Shown here in pieces: positions 42,866 through 51,681 of a stretch of DNA of 64,000 nucleotides (position 1 is the first letter of the stretch; each line of letters begins with the position of its first letter). Made by a program: the position numbers and the translations under genes. The notes beneath the pieces are model-generated. The model was not told the DNA's origin, made no database searches, and saw only the letters and a program-made list of their open reading frames with translations. Source of the DNA: AP-15 sp963747735 (lineage in GTDB: Bacteria > Pseudomonadota > Alphaproteobacteria > ATCC43930 > CGMCC-115725); assembly GCA_963747735.1 (NCBI GenBank), contig CAVVGE010000001.1:248001-312000 (forward strand), read 5' to 3'.

Positions 42866-43636
42866 CTAGCCCAGCGGACGGCCGTGGCGGGCGATGAATT
42901 CGGGGAAGGCTTGCTCGGCGCGCGCGCCGCGCACGACATGCGTCGTGTAATCCCGCTCCTCGTCGTATTGCTGTTCGAGGGTTTGCGCCATCTGCTTCAA
43001 CAAGAGCGCCTTGACGCCGATGACGGCGGCGCGGTTGTTGCCGGCGATCATGCGGGCGAGCTCCATCGTCTTTGCGCGCAGCTCCTCGCGCGGCACGAGG
43101 TGGTTCAGGAGGCCGATGCGGAAGGCCTCCTCGGCCTCGACGATGCGGGCGGTGAAGAGCAATTCCTTGGCGATCGGCCAGCCGACCTGGTTGGGCAGGG
43201 TCCAGGTGCTGTTGATCCGGCCATAGGCAGCGGCGAGAAAGCGAAAGCGGGTGTCCTCGCAGCCGACCCGCATGTCGAACGAGGAGGCCAGCACCGCCGC
43301 CCCGCCATAGGCGAGCCCGTTCAGCATGCCGATCGTCGGCTTTTTGCTGGCGGCGATCTCGTAGCTGCCGCGGGTGCGGCGCGCGTCCAATTCCTCCTGG
43401 GTAAAGTGGCGGTCGTCCTCGCGCTGCTCGTGGATGTCGCCGCCCGCCGAGAAGGCGCGGTTGCCGGCCCCGGTGACGACGATGCAGCCGATCGCGTCAT
43501 CGGCGTCCATCTCCTCGACTGCGTCGTGCAGCTCGGCGGAGAGCCTGCGGCTCATCGCGTTGAGCTTGTCGGGTCGGTTCAGGGTCAGGATGCCGACGCC
43601 GTCCTCGCGCTCGACCAGGATGTGCTCGTAATTCAT
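42866..43636 (-). CDS. enoyl-CoA hydratase/isomerase family protein
   Basis: Crotonase-fold enzyme of 256 residues acting on a CoA thioester. It begins ILVEREDGVGILTLNRPDKL, has the oxyanion-hole segments AFSAGGDIHEQ and MLNGLAYGGAAV, and ends with EFIARHGRP. The catalytic positions around the second segment have Gly/Ala rather than the usual two Glu of a hydratase, so another crotonase reaction is possible. It lies 3 bases from the convergent enolase-superfamily gene. The neighbourhood is otherwise catabolic. Confidence 0.9.
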   Translation of the reverse strand: MNYEHILVEREDGVGILTLNRPDKLNAMSRRLSAELHDAVEEMDADDAIGCIVVTGAGNRAFSAGGDIHEQREDDRHFTQEELDARRTRGSYEIAASKKPTIGMLNGLAYGGAAVLASSFDMRVGCEDTRFRFLAAAYGRINSTWTLPNQVGWPIAKELLFTARIVEAEEAFRIGLLNHLVPREELRAKTMELARMIAGNNRAAVIGVKALLLKQMAQTLEQQYDEERDYTTHVVRGARAEQAFPEFIARHGRPLG

Positions 43637-43869
43637 GGTCTCCTCCGATCTGCTGGCGGGTCCGACCGAAACGGCGGTGCCCGAACGCGCCCCCGCGCGA
43701 GAGGGGCTTCGTCGCCCCGGAACCGCAGCGCCTCTCCAACCCGTGCCGAGCGGCAGGCTATAGGCTCGGACGGCATCTCTTGCACGCCCTTTTGGCTGCG
43801 TTCACGATGGCGCCGACGGTATTTGATCGCGCCGGGCGCAGCTCGGCGGGCAAAGAGGAGTTCGTCGCC

Positions 43870-44919
43870 ATGGAATTCGGAATGTTTCACCAGTTCCCGT
43901 CGCTGCCCGGGCGCAGCGATGCGGAGACGTTCGCGGAAGCCTTTGCGCAGATCGACGCGGCCGAGGAGCTGGGCCTCGACGTAATGTGGCTGGCCGAGCT
44001 CCATTTCGATCCGCAGCGCTCGGTGTTGTCGGCGCCGCTCAGCATCGCCAGCGCCGTGGCCGCCCGCACCCGCCGCATCAATATCGGGATCGCCGTCCAG
44101 GTGCTGCCGCTGTGCCATCCGCTGCGGCTCGCCGAGGAGGCGGCGACGGTGGACCAGATCAGCCAGGGCCGGCTGATCTTTGGGGTCGGGCGCAGCGGGC
44201 TGCCGCGCACCTACGAGGATTACGGCGTCTCCTATGCCGAAAGCCGCGATCGTTTCGGCGAGGTCCTCGACATTGTCGAGCAGGCGTGGTCGCAACCGGC
44301 GGTCCATTACGAGGGCAAATATTACTGCTTCAAGGACATCAGGGTGACGCCGAGGCCGTTCCGCCAGCCGCACCCGCCGATCCGGGTCGCCGCCGCCAGC
44401 CCCGACACCTATCCGCAGGTCGGCGCGCGCGGCTTGCCGATCTTTCTCAACGCGCGACACGGCTCGTTTTCGGAGTTCGTCCCGGCGATCCGCGACTACC
44501 GCGCCGCCTATGAGGCGGCCGGCCATCCGGGCCGCGGCCGGGTCTATCTGCGGGTCCCGACCTATCTCGCCGACACCGCGGCCCGCGCCTATCAGGAGCC
44601 GCGCGACAGCCTGATGCATTTCTACCGAGAGCAGACCGAGCGGCTGCGCAACTCGATGTCCCGCGGCGGCACGCGTGCGATCGAAGGGCGGGCCGAACGG
44701 CTGACGCGGCTCGAAAGCCTGACCTATGACGAGGCACTGGGCGGCCAGGTGCTTGTCGGCACCCCCGGCGACGTCGCCGAGCGGCTGCGCGGCTTGCAGG
44801 ACGAGCTTGGCCTCGACGGCATCCTCGCCGAATTGAATTGCGGCGGTCTGATCCCGCACGCCCAGGTCATGAACGCGCTGCGGCTGCTGTGCCAGGAGGT
44901 CATGCCGCGCTTCCATTAA
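43870..44919 (+). CDS. LLM class flavin-dependent oxidoreductase
   Basis: Bacterial luciferase-like monooxygenase of 349 residues using FMNH2 or F420H2. It begins MEFGMFHQFPSLPGRS and has ELGLDVMWLAELHF, RRINIGIAVQVLPLCHPLRL, QGRLIFGVGRSGLPRTY and HPPIRVAAASPDT. The ATG lies 30 codons inside a longer open frame and marks the family N-terminus. The M81 peptidase-like gene follows 40 bases later. The substrate is unknown. A second LLM enzyme is encoded at 50.1 kb, from a different subgroup. Confidence 0.93.
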   Translation: MEFGMFHQFPSLPGRSDAETFAEAFAQIDAAEELGLDVMWLAELHFDPQRSVLSAPLSIASAVAARTRRINIGIAVQVLPLCHPLRLAEEAATVDQISQGRLIFGVGRSGLPRTYEDYGVSYAESRDRFGEVLDIVEQAWSQPAVHYEGKYYCFKDIRVTPRPFRQPHPPIRVAAASPDTYPQVGARGLPIFLNARHGSFSEFVPAIRDYRAAYEAAGHPGRGRVYLRVPTYLADTAARAYQEPRDSLMHFYREQTERLRNSMSRGGTRAIEGRAERLTRLESLTYDEALGGQVLVGTPGDVAERLRGLQDELGLDGILAELNCGGLIPHAQVMNALRLLCQEVMPRFH

Positions 44920-44959
44920 GCGCATTGCGGTATCCTCAGCAGCTCCCGGAGATGCGTCG

Positions 44960-46444
44960 ATGCGCTTGCTGATCGCGATGATGAAGCACGAGACCAACAC
45001 CTTTTCGCCGGTGCCGACGCCGTTGACGCGATTCGGCAACGGTCCTGGCCCACTCTATGGCGAGGCGGCGGCCGCGGCCTATCGCGGCACCGGCACCGGG
45101 CTCGGCGCCTATCTCGACCTGGCCGAGCGCGCAGGCGCCGAGATCGTGTTGCCGATCGCGGCGGGTGCAGCGCCGAGCCGCCCGGTCGAGGACGCCGCCT
45201 ATGCACACATTACAGACACGATCCTGGAGGCCGTCGCCAAAGGCGGCTGCGACGGCATCTTGCTCGATTTGCACGGTGCGATGGTCACCGAGAGCCTGGA
45301 GGACGGCGAAGGGCAGTTTCTCAAGCGGCTGCGCGCGATCGACCCGAAAACGCCGGTCGCGGTCTCGCTCGACATGCATGCCAACCTCTATGACGAGATC
45401 GTCGCCAATTCGACCGTGGTCACCGGCTACCGCACCTACCCGCATATCGACACTTACGAGACCGCACGGCTTGCCGGCGACATCCTCTTACGCACGATCC
45501 GCGGCGAGGTCAGGCCGGTCATGGCCTGGGGCAACCAACCGATGCTGCCGCATGTCATGCGGCAGGGCAGCGACGACCACCCGAATAAAGAGTTGCAGCA
45601 GCGTTGCGCGGCGATGGCGGGCGAGGGTGCGTTGGCCGCAAGTCTCTTTACCGGTTTCCCACACGCCGACATTACAAATGCCGGGCTCAGCGCGGTCGTC
45701 GTCACCGACGGCAACCGCAAGCTCGCTGAGGATTTGCGCGACGAGCTGCTGGATCGCGCTTGGGTCGAGCGCGAAACCTTTGTCTACCAGATCGAGCCGC
45801 TCCAGCAATCGGTCGCGCGCGCGAAGGGGAGCGAGACCGGAAACGGGCCGATCGTTCTCCTCGACCATTACGACAATTGCGCCTCGGGCGGCACAATGGA
45901 CACGACCGCGGTCTTAGCCGAAATCCTGCGGCAAGGCCTCGAAGGCGTCGCCGCGTTTGCGATCTACGACCCCGACGCGGTGAAACAAGCCATCGCCGCC
46001 GGCATCGGCGCACGCGTAACCCTGTCGATCGGCGGCAAGATCGCGATGCCTTCGATCCCGGCCGAGAGCCCGCCCTTGACTGTGACCGGCCGGGTCAAAA
46101 CGATTTCCGACGGGCGCTACAACAATCGCGGGCCGATGGCGCGCGGCGTGGCAATGGAAATGGGCCCGGCGGTCGTGCTCGATACCGGGGCGGTCGAGAT
46201 CGTGCTGATCTCACGCCATGTCGAGCCATCCGATTTGAATTGCCTTTTGAGCCTCGGCATCGATCCGGCTCAAAAGCGTTATGTGATGCTCAAAAGCCGC
46301 ATCCACTGGCGCGCCGGGCTCGGCTCCATAGCCAAGGCGGTCGTCGATTGTGCCGGCGTGGGCGTATGCACCTCGGACTACTCACAGCTCAAATTCGACA
46401 AGGTCCGCCGCCCGATCTACCCGCTCGACCTCCCAAACCGCTAG
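44960..46444 (+). CDS. M81 family metallopeptidase-like protein (MlrC-like)
   Basis: Protein of 494 residues of the MlrC family, named from microcystin degradation. It starts MRLLIAMMKHETNTFSPVPT, with a likely metal His and Glu. It has LLDLHGAMVTE, VSLDMHANLYDEIV and GYRTYPHIDTYETA in the N-terminal M81 domain, and IVLLDHYDNCASGGTMDTTA in the C-terminal domain. Most members outside sphingomonads are not linked to microcystin and probably act on other amides. It is likely co-transcribed with the LLM gene. The downstream 780 bases hold an IS110 remnant and a repeat. Confidence 0.93.
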   Translation: MRLLIAMMKHETNTFSPVPTPLTRFGNGPGPLYGEAAAAAYRGTGTGLGAYLDLAERAGAEIVLPIAAGAAPSRPVEDAAYAHITDTILEAVAKGGCDGILLDLHGAMVTESLEDGEGQFLKRLRAIDPKTPVAVSLDMHANLYDEIVANSTVVTGYRTYPHIDTYETARLAGDILLRTIRGEVRPVMAWGNQPMLPHVMRQGSDDHPNKELQQRCAAMAGEGALAASLFTGFPHADITNAGLSAVVVTDGNRKLAEDLRDELLDRAWVERETFVYQIEPLQQSVARAKGSETGNGPIVLLDHYDNCASGGTMDTTAVLAEILRQGLEGVAAFAIYDPDAVKQAIAAGIGARVTLSIGGKIAMPSIPAESPPLTVTGRVKTISDGRYNNRGPMARGVAMEMGPAVVLDTGAVEIVLISRHVEPSDLNCLLSLGIDPAQKRYVMLKSRIHWRAGLGSIAKAVVDCAGVGVCTSDYSQLKFDKVRRPIYPLDLPNR

Positions 46445-46559
46445 CCCGATCTATGCACGATCGAATTACATATCTTGAGTGTGCATGATGTCGCGCTCGG
46501 ATTGGTTGTAGATGGAGAATGTGGACGAGCCGATCCAGCGCCGCCGCGGCGGGTTTGAC

Positions 46560-46830
46560 CGGCCTCGTAGGCCACCGTGATCCGGTCGATTATGCGGCCC
46601 GCCCCCGTTCTGCAACGGGGCAGGCTTTGGTCGCCTCGTCGCGCCGGCGCTGCCGCAGCCGCAACAGCTCCCCCTCCTCCGCGGCGGGCTTCTTCATCGG
46701 GTTGACGGGTGATGCCGGGCACAATGCCGGCGACCAGCCAGCGCGATTGGCTCATCTCAATGACGCCAATCAGTGTGCTGTCCCGATCCAGAGCGGCGAG
46801 CGATCTCTCAGAGCCTGCCCCGGCGCTGGC
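46560..46830 (-). mobile_element. N-terminal remnant of an IS110-family transposase
   Basis: Minus-strand pieces in more than one frame resemble the start of an IS110-family transposase. The first reads LAALDRDSTLIGVIEMSQSR, then WLVAGIVPGITRQP. The next frame gives MKKPAAEEGELLRLRQRRRD, and a third piece GRIIDRITVAYEAGQ. In intact relatives these segments are consecutive and continue to a DEDD catalytic core, which is missing here. The homology ends near 46560, so this is a truncated, frameshifted relic. No terminal repeats were found. Identification is from memory of the family. Confidence 0.55.
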
Positions 46831-47051
46831 CGGGGTCATTCGACTGTGGCATGGGGCACTCCGCCGGTTGTCACCGCAACGAGCGGCCACGGCCTTGCCT
46901 CGGACCGGTGACAGACCGGGGAGAAACGGCGTAGCATCAACCATGGCGGGTGCAGCCCCAGTTGATCCGAGGGTTCAGGTCATCAACCAAAACCCTAAAC
47001 CTTGTGCTACATCCGCCAGCCCTCACGCATAATCCGGGTTAGTTCCGTGGG

Positions 47052-47090
47052 GAAGGCCGGGACCCATCTTTGCCATGGGTACCGGCCTTC
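47052..47090. repeat. 16-bp inverted repeat (intergenic stem-loop)
   Basis: GAAGGCCGGGACCCAT and ATGGGTACCGGCCTTC are inverted copies with one mismatch, separated by 7 bases (CTTTGCC). There is no T tract, so it is not a classical terminator. It lies between the IS110 remnant and the end of the cyclase gene and looks like a dispersed intergenic palindrome. Confidence 0.7.
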
Positions 47091-47227
47091 GCCGATATGG
47101 CAGGTAGTTGGGTCACATCCATCAGAGTTCATGGCACCAGCCTCGGCGGCAGCGAAATGATCCCGGCCTCAGGGATATCGCCGAAGGTTGCCGAAGCCGG
47201 GGCGGCTGTCCATGGCTCCTCCCAGCC

Positions 47228-48457
47228 TCAGCTCGCGGATGGAGCGGTGAAACCGGGTTCGAGAGTGAAGAGCTCCTGCGGCCGCGCCACACCCCGCAAG
47301 GCGTAACGGCCGACCGATACCAGACGGGTGCGCAGCTCGGGGCCGAGAGCTGCGGCAAAAGCCGAGGACAGCAGCAAATCCTGCTCGACCGAGCGGCTCA
47401 TCGCCAGGATTCGGCTCACTTCGTTGACCGCCGGGCCGATTACCGTGAAGTCGAGGCGGTCCTTGCTGCCGACATTGCCGTAGAACACGTCCCCGACATG
47501 CAGCGCGAGGTAAACCTCGGTCGTCGGCCGACCGGATTGTGAGCGGGCCCGATTCAGCTCGTCCACGCCGCGGCGCAGCCGGGCCGCGGCGGCGATGGCG
47601 GCGCAGCACGAGTGTTCGCGATCGTCGCCGGCAAAGATCGCAAGCGTCCCGTCGCCGATCAGCTTTAAAACATCGCCGCCATGGCTGTGGACGGCGGACA
47701 CGACGATGTCGGCGTAGTCGTTGAGAAACGGGATGATCTCTTCCGGGTCGACCCTTTCGGAAATGCGCGTATAGCTGCGCAGATCGCTCTGCCACAACAC
47801 CGCGCCGATCTTCTCGGCGACGCCGCGCACGATCCGTCCGCTCATGACCCGCCGCCCGGCGTCCCGCCCGAGATAGGTTTGCGCCACGGTTTCTGCCATG
47901 CGGGCGAGTGCCGCCGACTTGACCGCGAGATTGAGAAACAATGCGAGCCGTTCCAATGCGGCGGCGGCAGCCTCGTCAAAGCCGTGCGCGGCGTCTGTCG
48001 CCCAACGCGAGTAGATGCAATCCATTTCGCCGATCACGCCGGCATCGGCAAAGCGGTGAACGAGCGCCAGGTAATCCGTCATGCCTTCGTCGCGCGCCTG
48101 CGCGATCGTCGGAAAATCGGCCGGCTCGCCGGCAGCAAGGCGGCGTCGCAGCGCCTTCTCGCCGGACTGCAACAGATAAAAGAACGGGCTGCGCCGCCAA
48201 TCATCGGCCGCCTCGCCCGCGCTCGTGCGCCCGTAATCCACCGCTTCGAGGGTGTGCGGAGCATCGGCGCGCCAGCGAAAAACGCGCCCCTCATATATCG
48301 GGTGCAGCGTGTCGAGAATGACCATCGCGCGGGCCAGCGGAACGCCGGCCTCGACCACCCGCCGACAAAACCCCGCCATCAGCTCAGTCTCGGCTCGGCC
48401 GATCAGCCCGGCTTCGGTCACCCACGCGCTGAGGGCGTTGATCGCGGCTTCGTCCAT
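47228..48457 (-). CDS. class III adenylate/guanylate cyclase
   Basis: Cytoplasmic protein of 409 residues. The N-terminal about 190 residues are helical and Ala-rich with no domain I recognise. The cyclase homology domain follows: first metal Asp in LWQSDLRSYTRISE, then VLKLIGDGTLAIF with the second metal Asp and the purine-contact Lys, and VYLALHVGDVFYGNVGSKDR. VIGPAVNEVSRI is also typical. It has no membrane helices. It should make cAMP or cGMP; the MloK1-like channel at 35.1 kb is a potential target. It is divergent from the TPR gene, with a 306-base gap in which I see only a 15-base tandem repeat. Confidence 0.92.
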   Translation of the reverse strand: MDEAAINALSAWVTEAGLIGRAETELMAGFCRRVVEAGVPLARAMVILDTLHPIYEGRVFRWRADAPHTLEAVDYGRTSAGEAADDWRRSPFFYLLQSGEKALRRRLAAGEPADFPTIAQARDEGMTDYLALVHRFADAGVIGEMDCIYSRWATDAAHGFDEAAAAALERLALFLNLAVKSAALARMAETVAQTYLGRDAGRRVMSGRIVRGVAEKIGAVLWQSDLRSYTRISERVDPEEIIPFLNDYADIVVSAVHSHGGDVLKLIGDGTLAIFAGDDREHSCCAAIAAAARLRRGVDELNRARSQSGRPTTEVYLALHVGDVFYGNVGSKDRLDFTVIGPAVNEVSRILAMSRSVEQDLLLSSAFAAALGPELRTRLVSVGRYALRGVARPQELFTLEPGFTAPSAS

Positions 48458-48657
48458 AGATCGGCGCCTTCAGGAAGCTTCTTTCGAGGTCATAGCCCGG
48501 ATTATCAAGCTGTCTTTCTCCACTTGTGCTTTTGCAAGACAATCTTGCCGACCGCTCGGCGAGGCCCCAGTCAGGTCGTCGCTGGCCGTGCCTCCGGGGC
48601 CATGATAGGGTTGACGTGCCGTGCGCCATAATAGCTCTTATCGAGCCCGGCGCTCGT

Positions 48658-48687
48658 CCACATCGCCATGGGCCACATCGCCATGGG
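48658..48687. repeat. 15-bp perfect tandem duplication
   Basis: CCACATCGCCATGGG occurs twice in direct succession, upstream of the likely TPR gene start. It contains an NcoI-like CCATGG palindrome in each copy. Because it is 15 bases long it preserves frame and creates two candidate upstream ATG codons in the TPR frame. Confidence 0.8.
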
Positions 48688-48763
48688 CGCCCTTTTATTC
48701 GCTCCTGGCTCCGGCTCGGTGCTGCTCGGGTGCACGCGGCTCCTGCTCGCCCACGGATCGATC

Positions 48764-50068
48764 ATGTTGACGGACCGGCACGGCCTTTCTTTGACCACTG
48801 CCTCGCCCGCGGCGCGGGACGCCTATGTCGAGGGCTGCGCGGCAAAGCTGACGATGTATCCCGGCGCGGTCGAGGCGTTCGATCGCGCCATTGCCGCAGA
48901 CCCCGGCTTTGCGCTCGCCCATGCCGCCAGGGCGCATGCGCTCCTGGAGCGGGGCGACGCGGCGGCGGCACACGCGGCAATGGCAGCGGCCAGCTCACAC
49001 GCCGCCGATCTGTCGGCGCGAGAGAAGAGCCATGTCGCTTTTTTTGGCTTGCTTGCGGCGGGCGACTCCGAGCGCGCGCTTGCTGCGGTGCACGCACACC
49101 TCGGCGAATGGCCGCGCGACGCCCTCGTGCTCGCCACCACAGCCTTCACCAACGGCCTGATCGGCAGCTCCGGGCGTGCCGGGCAGAAGCGCATGCTGCT
49201 GGAGCTTCTGGACAGGCTCGCCCCCGACTGGGGTGACGACTGGTGGTTCACCGCTCATCACGGGATGGCGCTCTCCGAGAATGGACAGCGCGCGGCGGCG
49301 CGGCCAAAAATCGACCGGTCCCTCGCGCAAAACCCGAAAAACCCGTGGGCGGCGCACGCCCGCGCGCATCTCTCCTATGAGGAGGGTGACGCAAACGCCG
49401 CCCGCGCCTTTCTCGTATCCTGGCTGCCGACCTATCCGCGGGGCGGTGCCCTCTACAGCCACCTGAGCTGGCATCTGGCGCTCGGCCACCTCGAGGCCGG
49501 CGATGCCGCGGCGGCCGACCGGCTGTTCCGGGAAGCCTTCGCACCCGATGTGCATAGCGGGCCGCCGCGCGGGAAGGTGACCGATGCGGTTTCCTTTTTG
49601 TGGCGCTGGGAGCTTGCCGGGCACCCGCGCGACGCTGCGGCATGGCGCACGATGCACGACTTTGCGAGCGGCGCCTTGCCGCGCGCCGGGGTGGCCTTTT
49701 CCGATATGCATGTGGCGCTCGCCCAGGCGGTGGCCGGCAACAATGCGGCGCTGGCGGCTCGCGCCGCAGAAATCGGCGAGCTCGCGCGCGCCGGCCGGTA
49801 TCCGTCGGGGCCCCTCGTTCCGGCGGTGTCGCATGCCTTCGCCGCGTTCGAACAGCGGGATTTCGCCGCCGCGCTCGACGCGATCGAGCCGGTTGCCGGC
49901 GAGCTCGAACGCATCGGCGGCAGCCGCGCCCAGCTCGACCTGGTCGAGCTCACGCTGTTGCGGGCATATCTCGGCGCGGGCCGCCAGGACGACGCGCGCC
50001 GGATGCTGAGCGGGCGAGGCCGTGGCTCGTCGCGCCCTCCGGTCGCCGGGCTGGCGGCGGTGCACTGA
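48764..50068 (+). CDS. tetratricopeptide repeat protein
   Basis: Soluble helical-repeat protein of 434 residues. TPR-like pairs are visible from about residue 25 (YPGAVEAFDRAIAADPGFAL, then AHAARAHALLERGDAAAAHA) and through the protein, with LAQNPKNPWAAHARAHLSYE in the middle. The start MLTDRHGLSLTT is preferred; two in-frame ATGs upstream lie in a tandem repeat and would add an unrelated stretch. The family resembles TPR proteins sometimes fused to or linked with other signalling genes. The LLM gene overlaps its stop by the ATGA arrangement, so they are coupled. Confidence 0.82.
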   Translation: MLTDRHGLSLTTASPAARDAYVEGCAAKLTMYPGAVEAFDRAIAADPGFALAHAARAHALLERGDAAAAHAAMAAASSHAADLSAREKSHVAFFGLLAAGDSERALAAVHAHLGEWPRDALVLATTAFTNGLIGSSGRAGQKRMLLELLDRLAPDWGDDWWFTAHHGMALSENGQRAAARPKIDRSLAQNPKNPWAAHARAHLSYEEGDANAARAFLVSWLPTYPRGGALYSHLSWHLALGHLEAGDAAAADRLFREAFAPDVHSGPPRGKVTDAVSFLWRWELAGHPRDAAAWRTMHDFASGALPRAGVAFSDMHVALAQAVAGNNAALAARAAEIGELARAGRYPSGPLVPAVSHAFAAFEQRDFAAALDAIEPVAGELERIGGSRAQLDLVELTLLRAYLGAGRQDDARRMLSGRGRGSSRPPVAGLAAVH

Positions 50069-51012
50069 TGCGCTACGGCTTTTATCTCCCGACCCGCGGC
50101 CCGACCGCGACGCGCGACGGCATTCTCACCCTGGCGCGCGAAGGCGAGCGGCTGGGCCTGCACTCGGCGATGGTCGCCGACCACATCGTCTTGCCCGTGG
50201 AGAGCCAATCCACCTACCCCTACACCTTGGACGGCAGGCACCCGAGCGCCGGCGACGCGCTGGAGATTTTTTCGATCCTCGGGGTGGTGGCCGGCGCCAC
50301 CGAGCGGCTGCGGCTCGTCACCTCGGTCCTGGTGTTGCCCTACCGCAATCCGGTGCTGACCGCAAAGCTGGCAGCCTCGCTCGACATCCTCTCCGGCGGC
50401 CGGTTGACCCTGGGTGTCGGCGCCGGCTGGCTGAAGGAGGAATTCGAGGCGCTGCAGAGCCCTACTTTCGCGGCGCGCGGTGCGGTAACCGACGAGTGGA
50501 TCGCGATCTTCAAGCAGCTCTGGTCGCAATCGCCCGCCAGCTTCGAGGGCCGCTTCTACCGTTACGCCGATATCCGCTGCGAGCCGTTCCCGGTGCAGCA
50601 GCCGCACCCGCCGATCTGGGTCGGCGGGCATTCCCGCGCCGCGCTCCGGCGCACCGCCCGGCATGGCGACGGCTGGCATCCGGTCGGCGCCGTCGCGGCT
50701 TCGCCATTGCCGCCGCCGGAGATGCGCGCGCATCTCGAGACGCTAAAGCGGCTGACCGAGGCCGAGGGGCGCGACTTCTCAGACCTTACGATCTCCTACA
50801 AGGCGCCGCTCTACGACACCCTCATCCCCTCGCCGGACGGGTCGCGCCGGCCCTTCTCCGGCGCGCCGCAACAGATCGCCGACGACATCCGCAGCTTCGC
50901 CGCAATCGGCGTCCACGAATTGATCTTCGATTGCCGCGGCCAATCCATTACGGAGAGCATCGAGCGCCTGCAATGGTTCGCCACCGACGTAATCCCGCTG
51001 GTCGACGGCTGA
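50068..51012 (+). CDS. LLM class F420-dependent oxidoreductase (TIGR03619-like)
   Basis: Luciferase-fold oxidoreductase of 314 residues. It begins MRYGFYLPTRGPTATRDGIL and has LGLHSAMVADHIVLPVE, TSVLVLPYRNPVLTAKLAAS, SGGRLTLGVGAGWLKEEF and PHPPIWVGGHSRAALRRTAR. This pattern fits the F420-dependent subgroup, though F420 use cannot be proven from sequence. Its start overlaps the TPR stop (ATGA). It is followed by a convergent deaminase gene. The substrate is unknown. Confidence 0.92.
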   Translation: MRYGFYLPTRGPTATRDGILTLAREGERLGLHSAMVADHIVLPVESQSTYPYTLDGRHPSAGDALEIFSILGVVAGATERLRLVTSVLVLPYRNPVLTAKLAASLDILSGGRLTLGVGAGWLKEEFEALQSPTFAARGAVTDEWIAIFKQLWSQSPASFEGRFYRYADIRCEPFPVQQPHPPIWVGGHSRAALRRTARHGDGWHPVGAVAASPLPPPEMRAHLETLKRLTEAEGRDFSDLTISYKAPLYDTLIPSPDGSRRPFSGAPQQIADDIRSFAAIGVHELIFDCRGQSITESIERLQWFATDVIPLVDG

Positions 51013-51118
51013 GGCCGGATCAACCTGCCGATCGTTGGATCACGGGCGGCAGCCTTGTCATGTCTGGTTCGCGGCATTGGCCAGTCGGTCCTGAAACCGG
51101 CCGCTCGGCGCCGCCGGC

Positions 51119-51607
51119 TCAATACGGAATCTTGTCGGGCTTTTGCTGGTATTGCTTCCAGACGGCCACGGCTTCCGTGCGCATGATCTGCTCGGCGTGG
51201 AGCGTGCGTTCGTGCGTCGGATGCCGCAATTGGGCAAAAATCATGGTGTCGTCAAAGCCGCCATATGCCAAGGCGTCGCCGACTGTCGCCCCGTAATAGA
51301 TGCGCTCGATCCCGGCCCAATAGGACGCGGCGGCGCACATCGGGCAGGGCTCGGCGCTGGTATACATCGTGCAGCCCTTCAGCTTGAAGGAGCCGAGCCG
51401 CTTGCAGGCGAGGCGAATTGCTTCCATCTCGCCGTGCCAGGTCGGATCGTTCTCGGCGACGACCCGGTTGGCGCCTTCCGCGACGATTTCGCCATTCTTG
51501 ACGATGACGGCGCCAAACACGCCGCCCGCGTTGTCGACGAGCGATGTCTTGGCCGAAAGCTCTATTGCTCTCTGCATGAACTTCCGATGTTGGGCATCTT
51601 CCGACAT
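51119..51607 (-). CDS. nucleoside deaminase, cytidine/guanine deaminase family
   Basis: Zinc-dependent deaminase of 162 residues. The zinc and proton-transfer motif is THGEMEAI (HxE), and the Cys pair is in SAEPCPMCAAASYWAG. Residues around GGFDDTMIFAQL and the aromatic C-terminus (WKQYQQKPDKIPY) are like guanine deaminases of the GuaD/TadA superfamily. The start is the Met of MSEDAQH, with GGGAG 8 bases upstream; the open frame extends 16 codons more. Guanine deaminase is my best guess, but tRNA adenosine deaminase is not excluded. Confidence 0.9.
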   Translation of the reverse strand: MSEDAQHRKFMQRAIELSAKTSLVDNAGGVFGAVIVKNGEIVAEGANRVVAENDPTWHGEMEAIRLACKRLGSFKLKGCTMYTSAEPCPMCAAASYWAGIERIYYGATVGDALAYGGFDDTMIFAQLRHPTHERTLHAEQIMRTEAVAVWKQYQQKPDKIPY

Positions 51608-51681
51608 GACATGGCTCCCGCAAATGCGGCAATGGTCTTGCCGCGGTGCGGTCAAGCGATCACAAAGAATCTAACATTGCG

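Noticed and set aside
44960..46444. Microcystin degradation locus
   Set aside because: Only an MlrC-like gene is present; mlrA, mlrB and mlrD are absent, and the family is widespread in bacteria that do not degrade microcystin.
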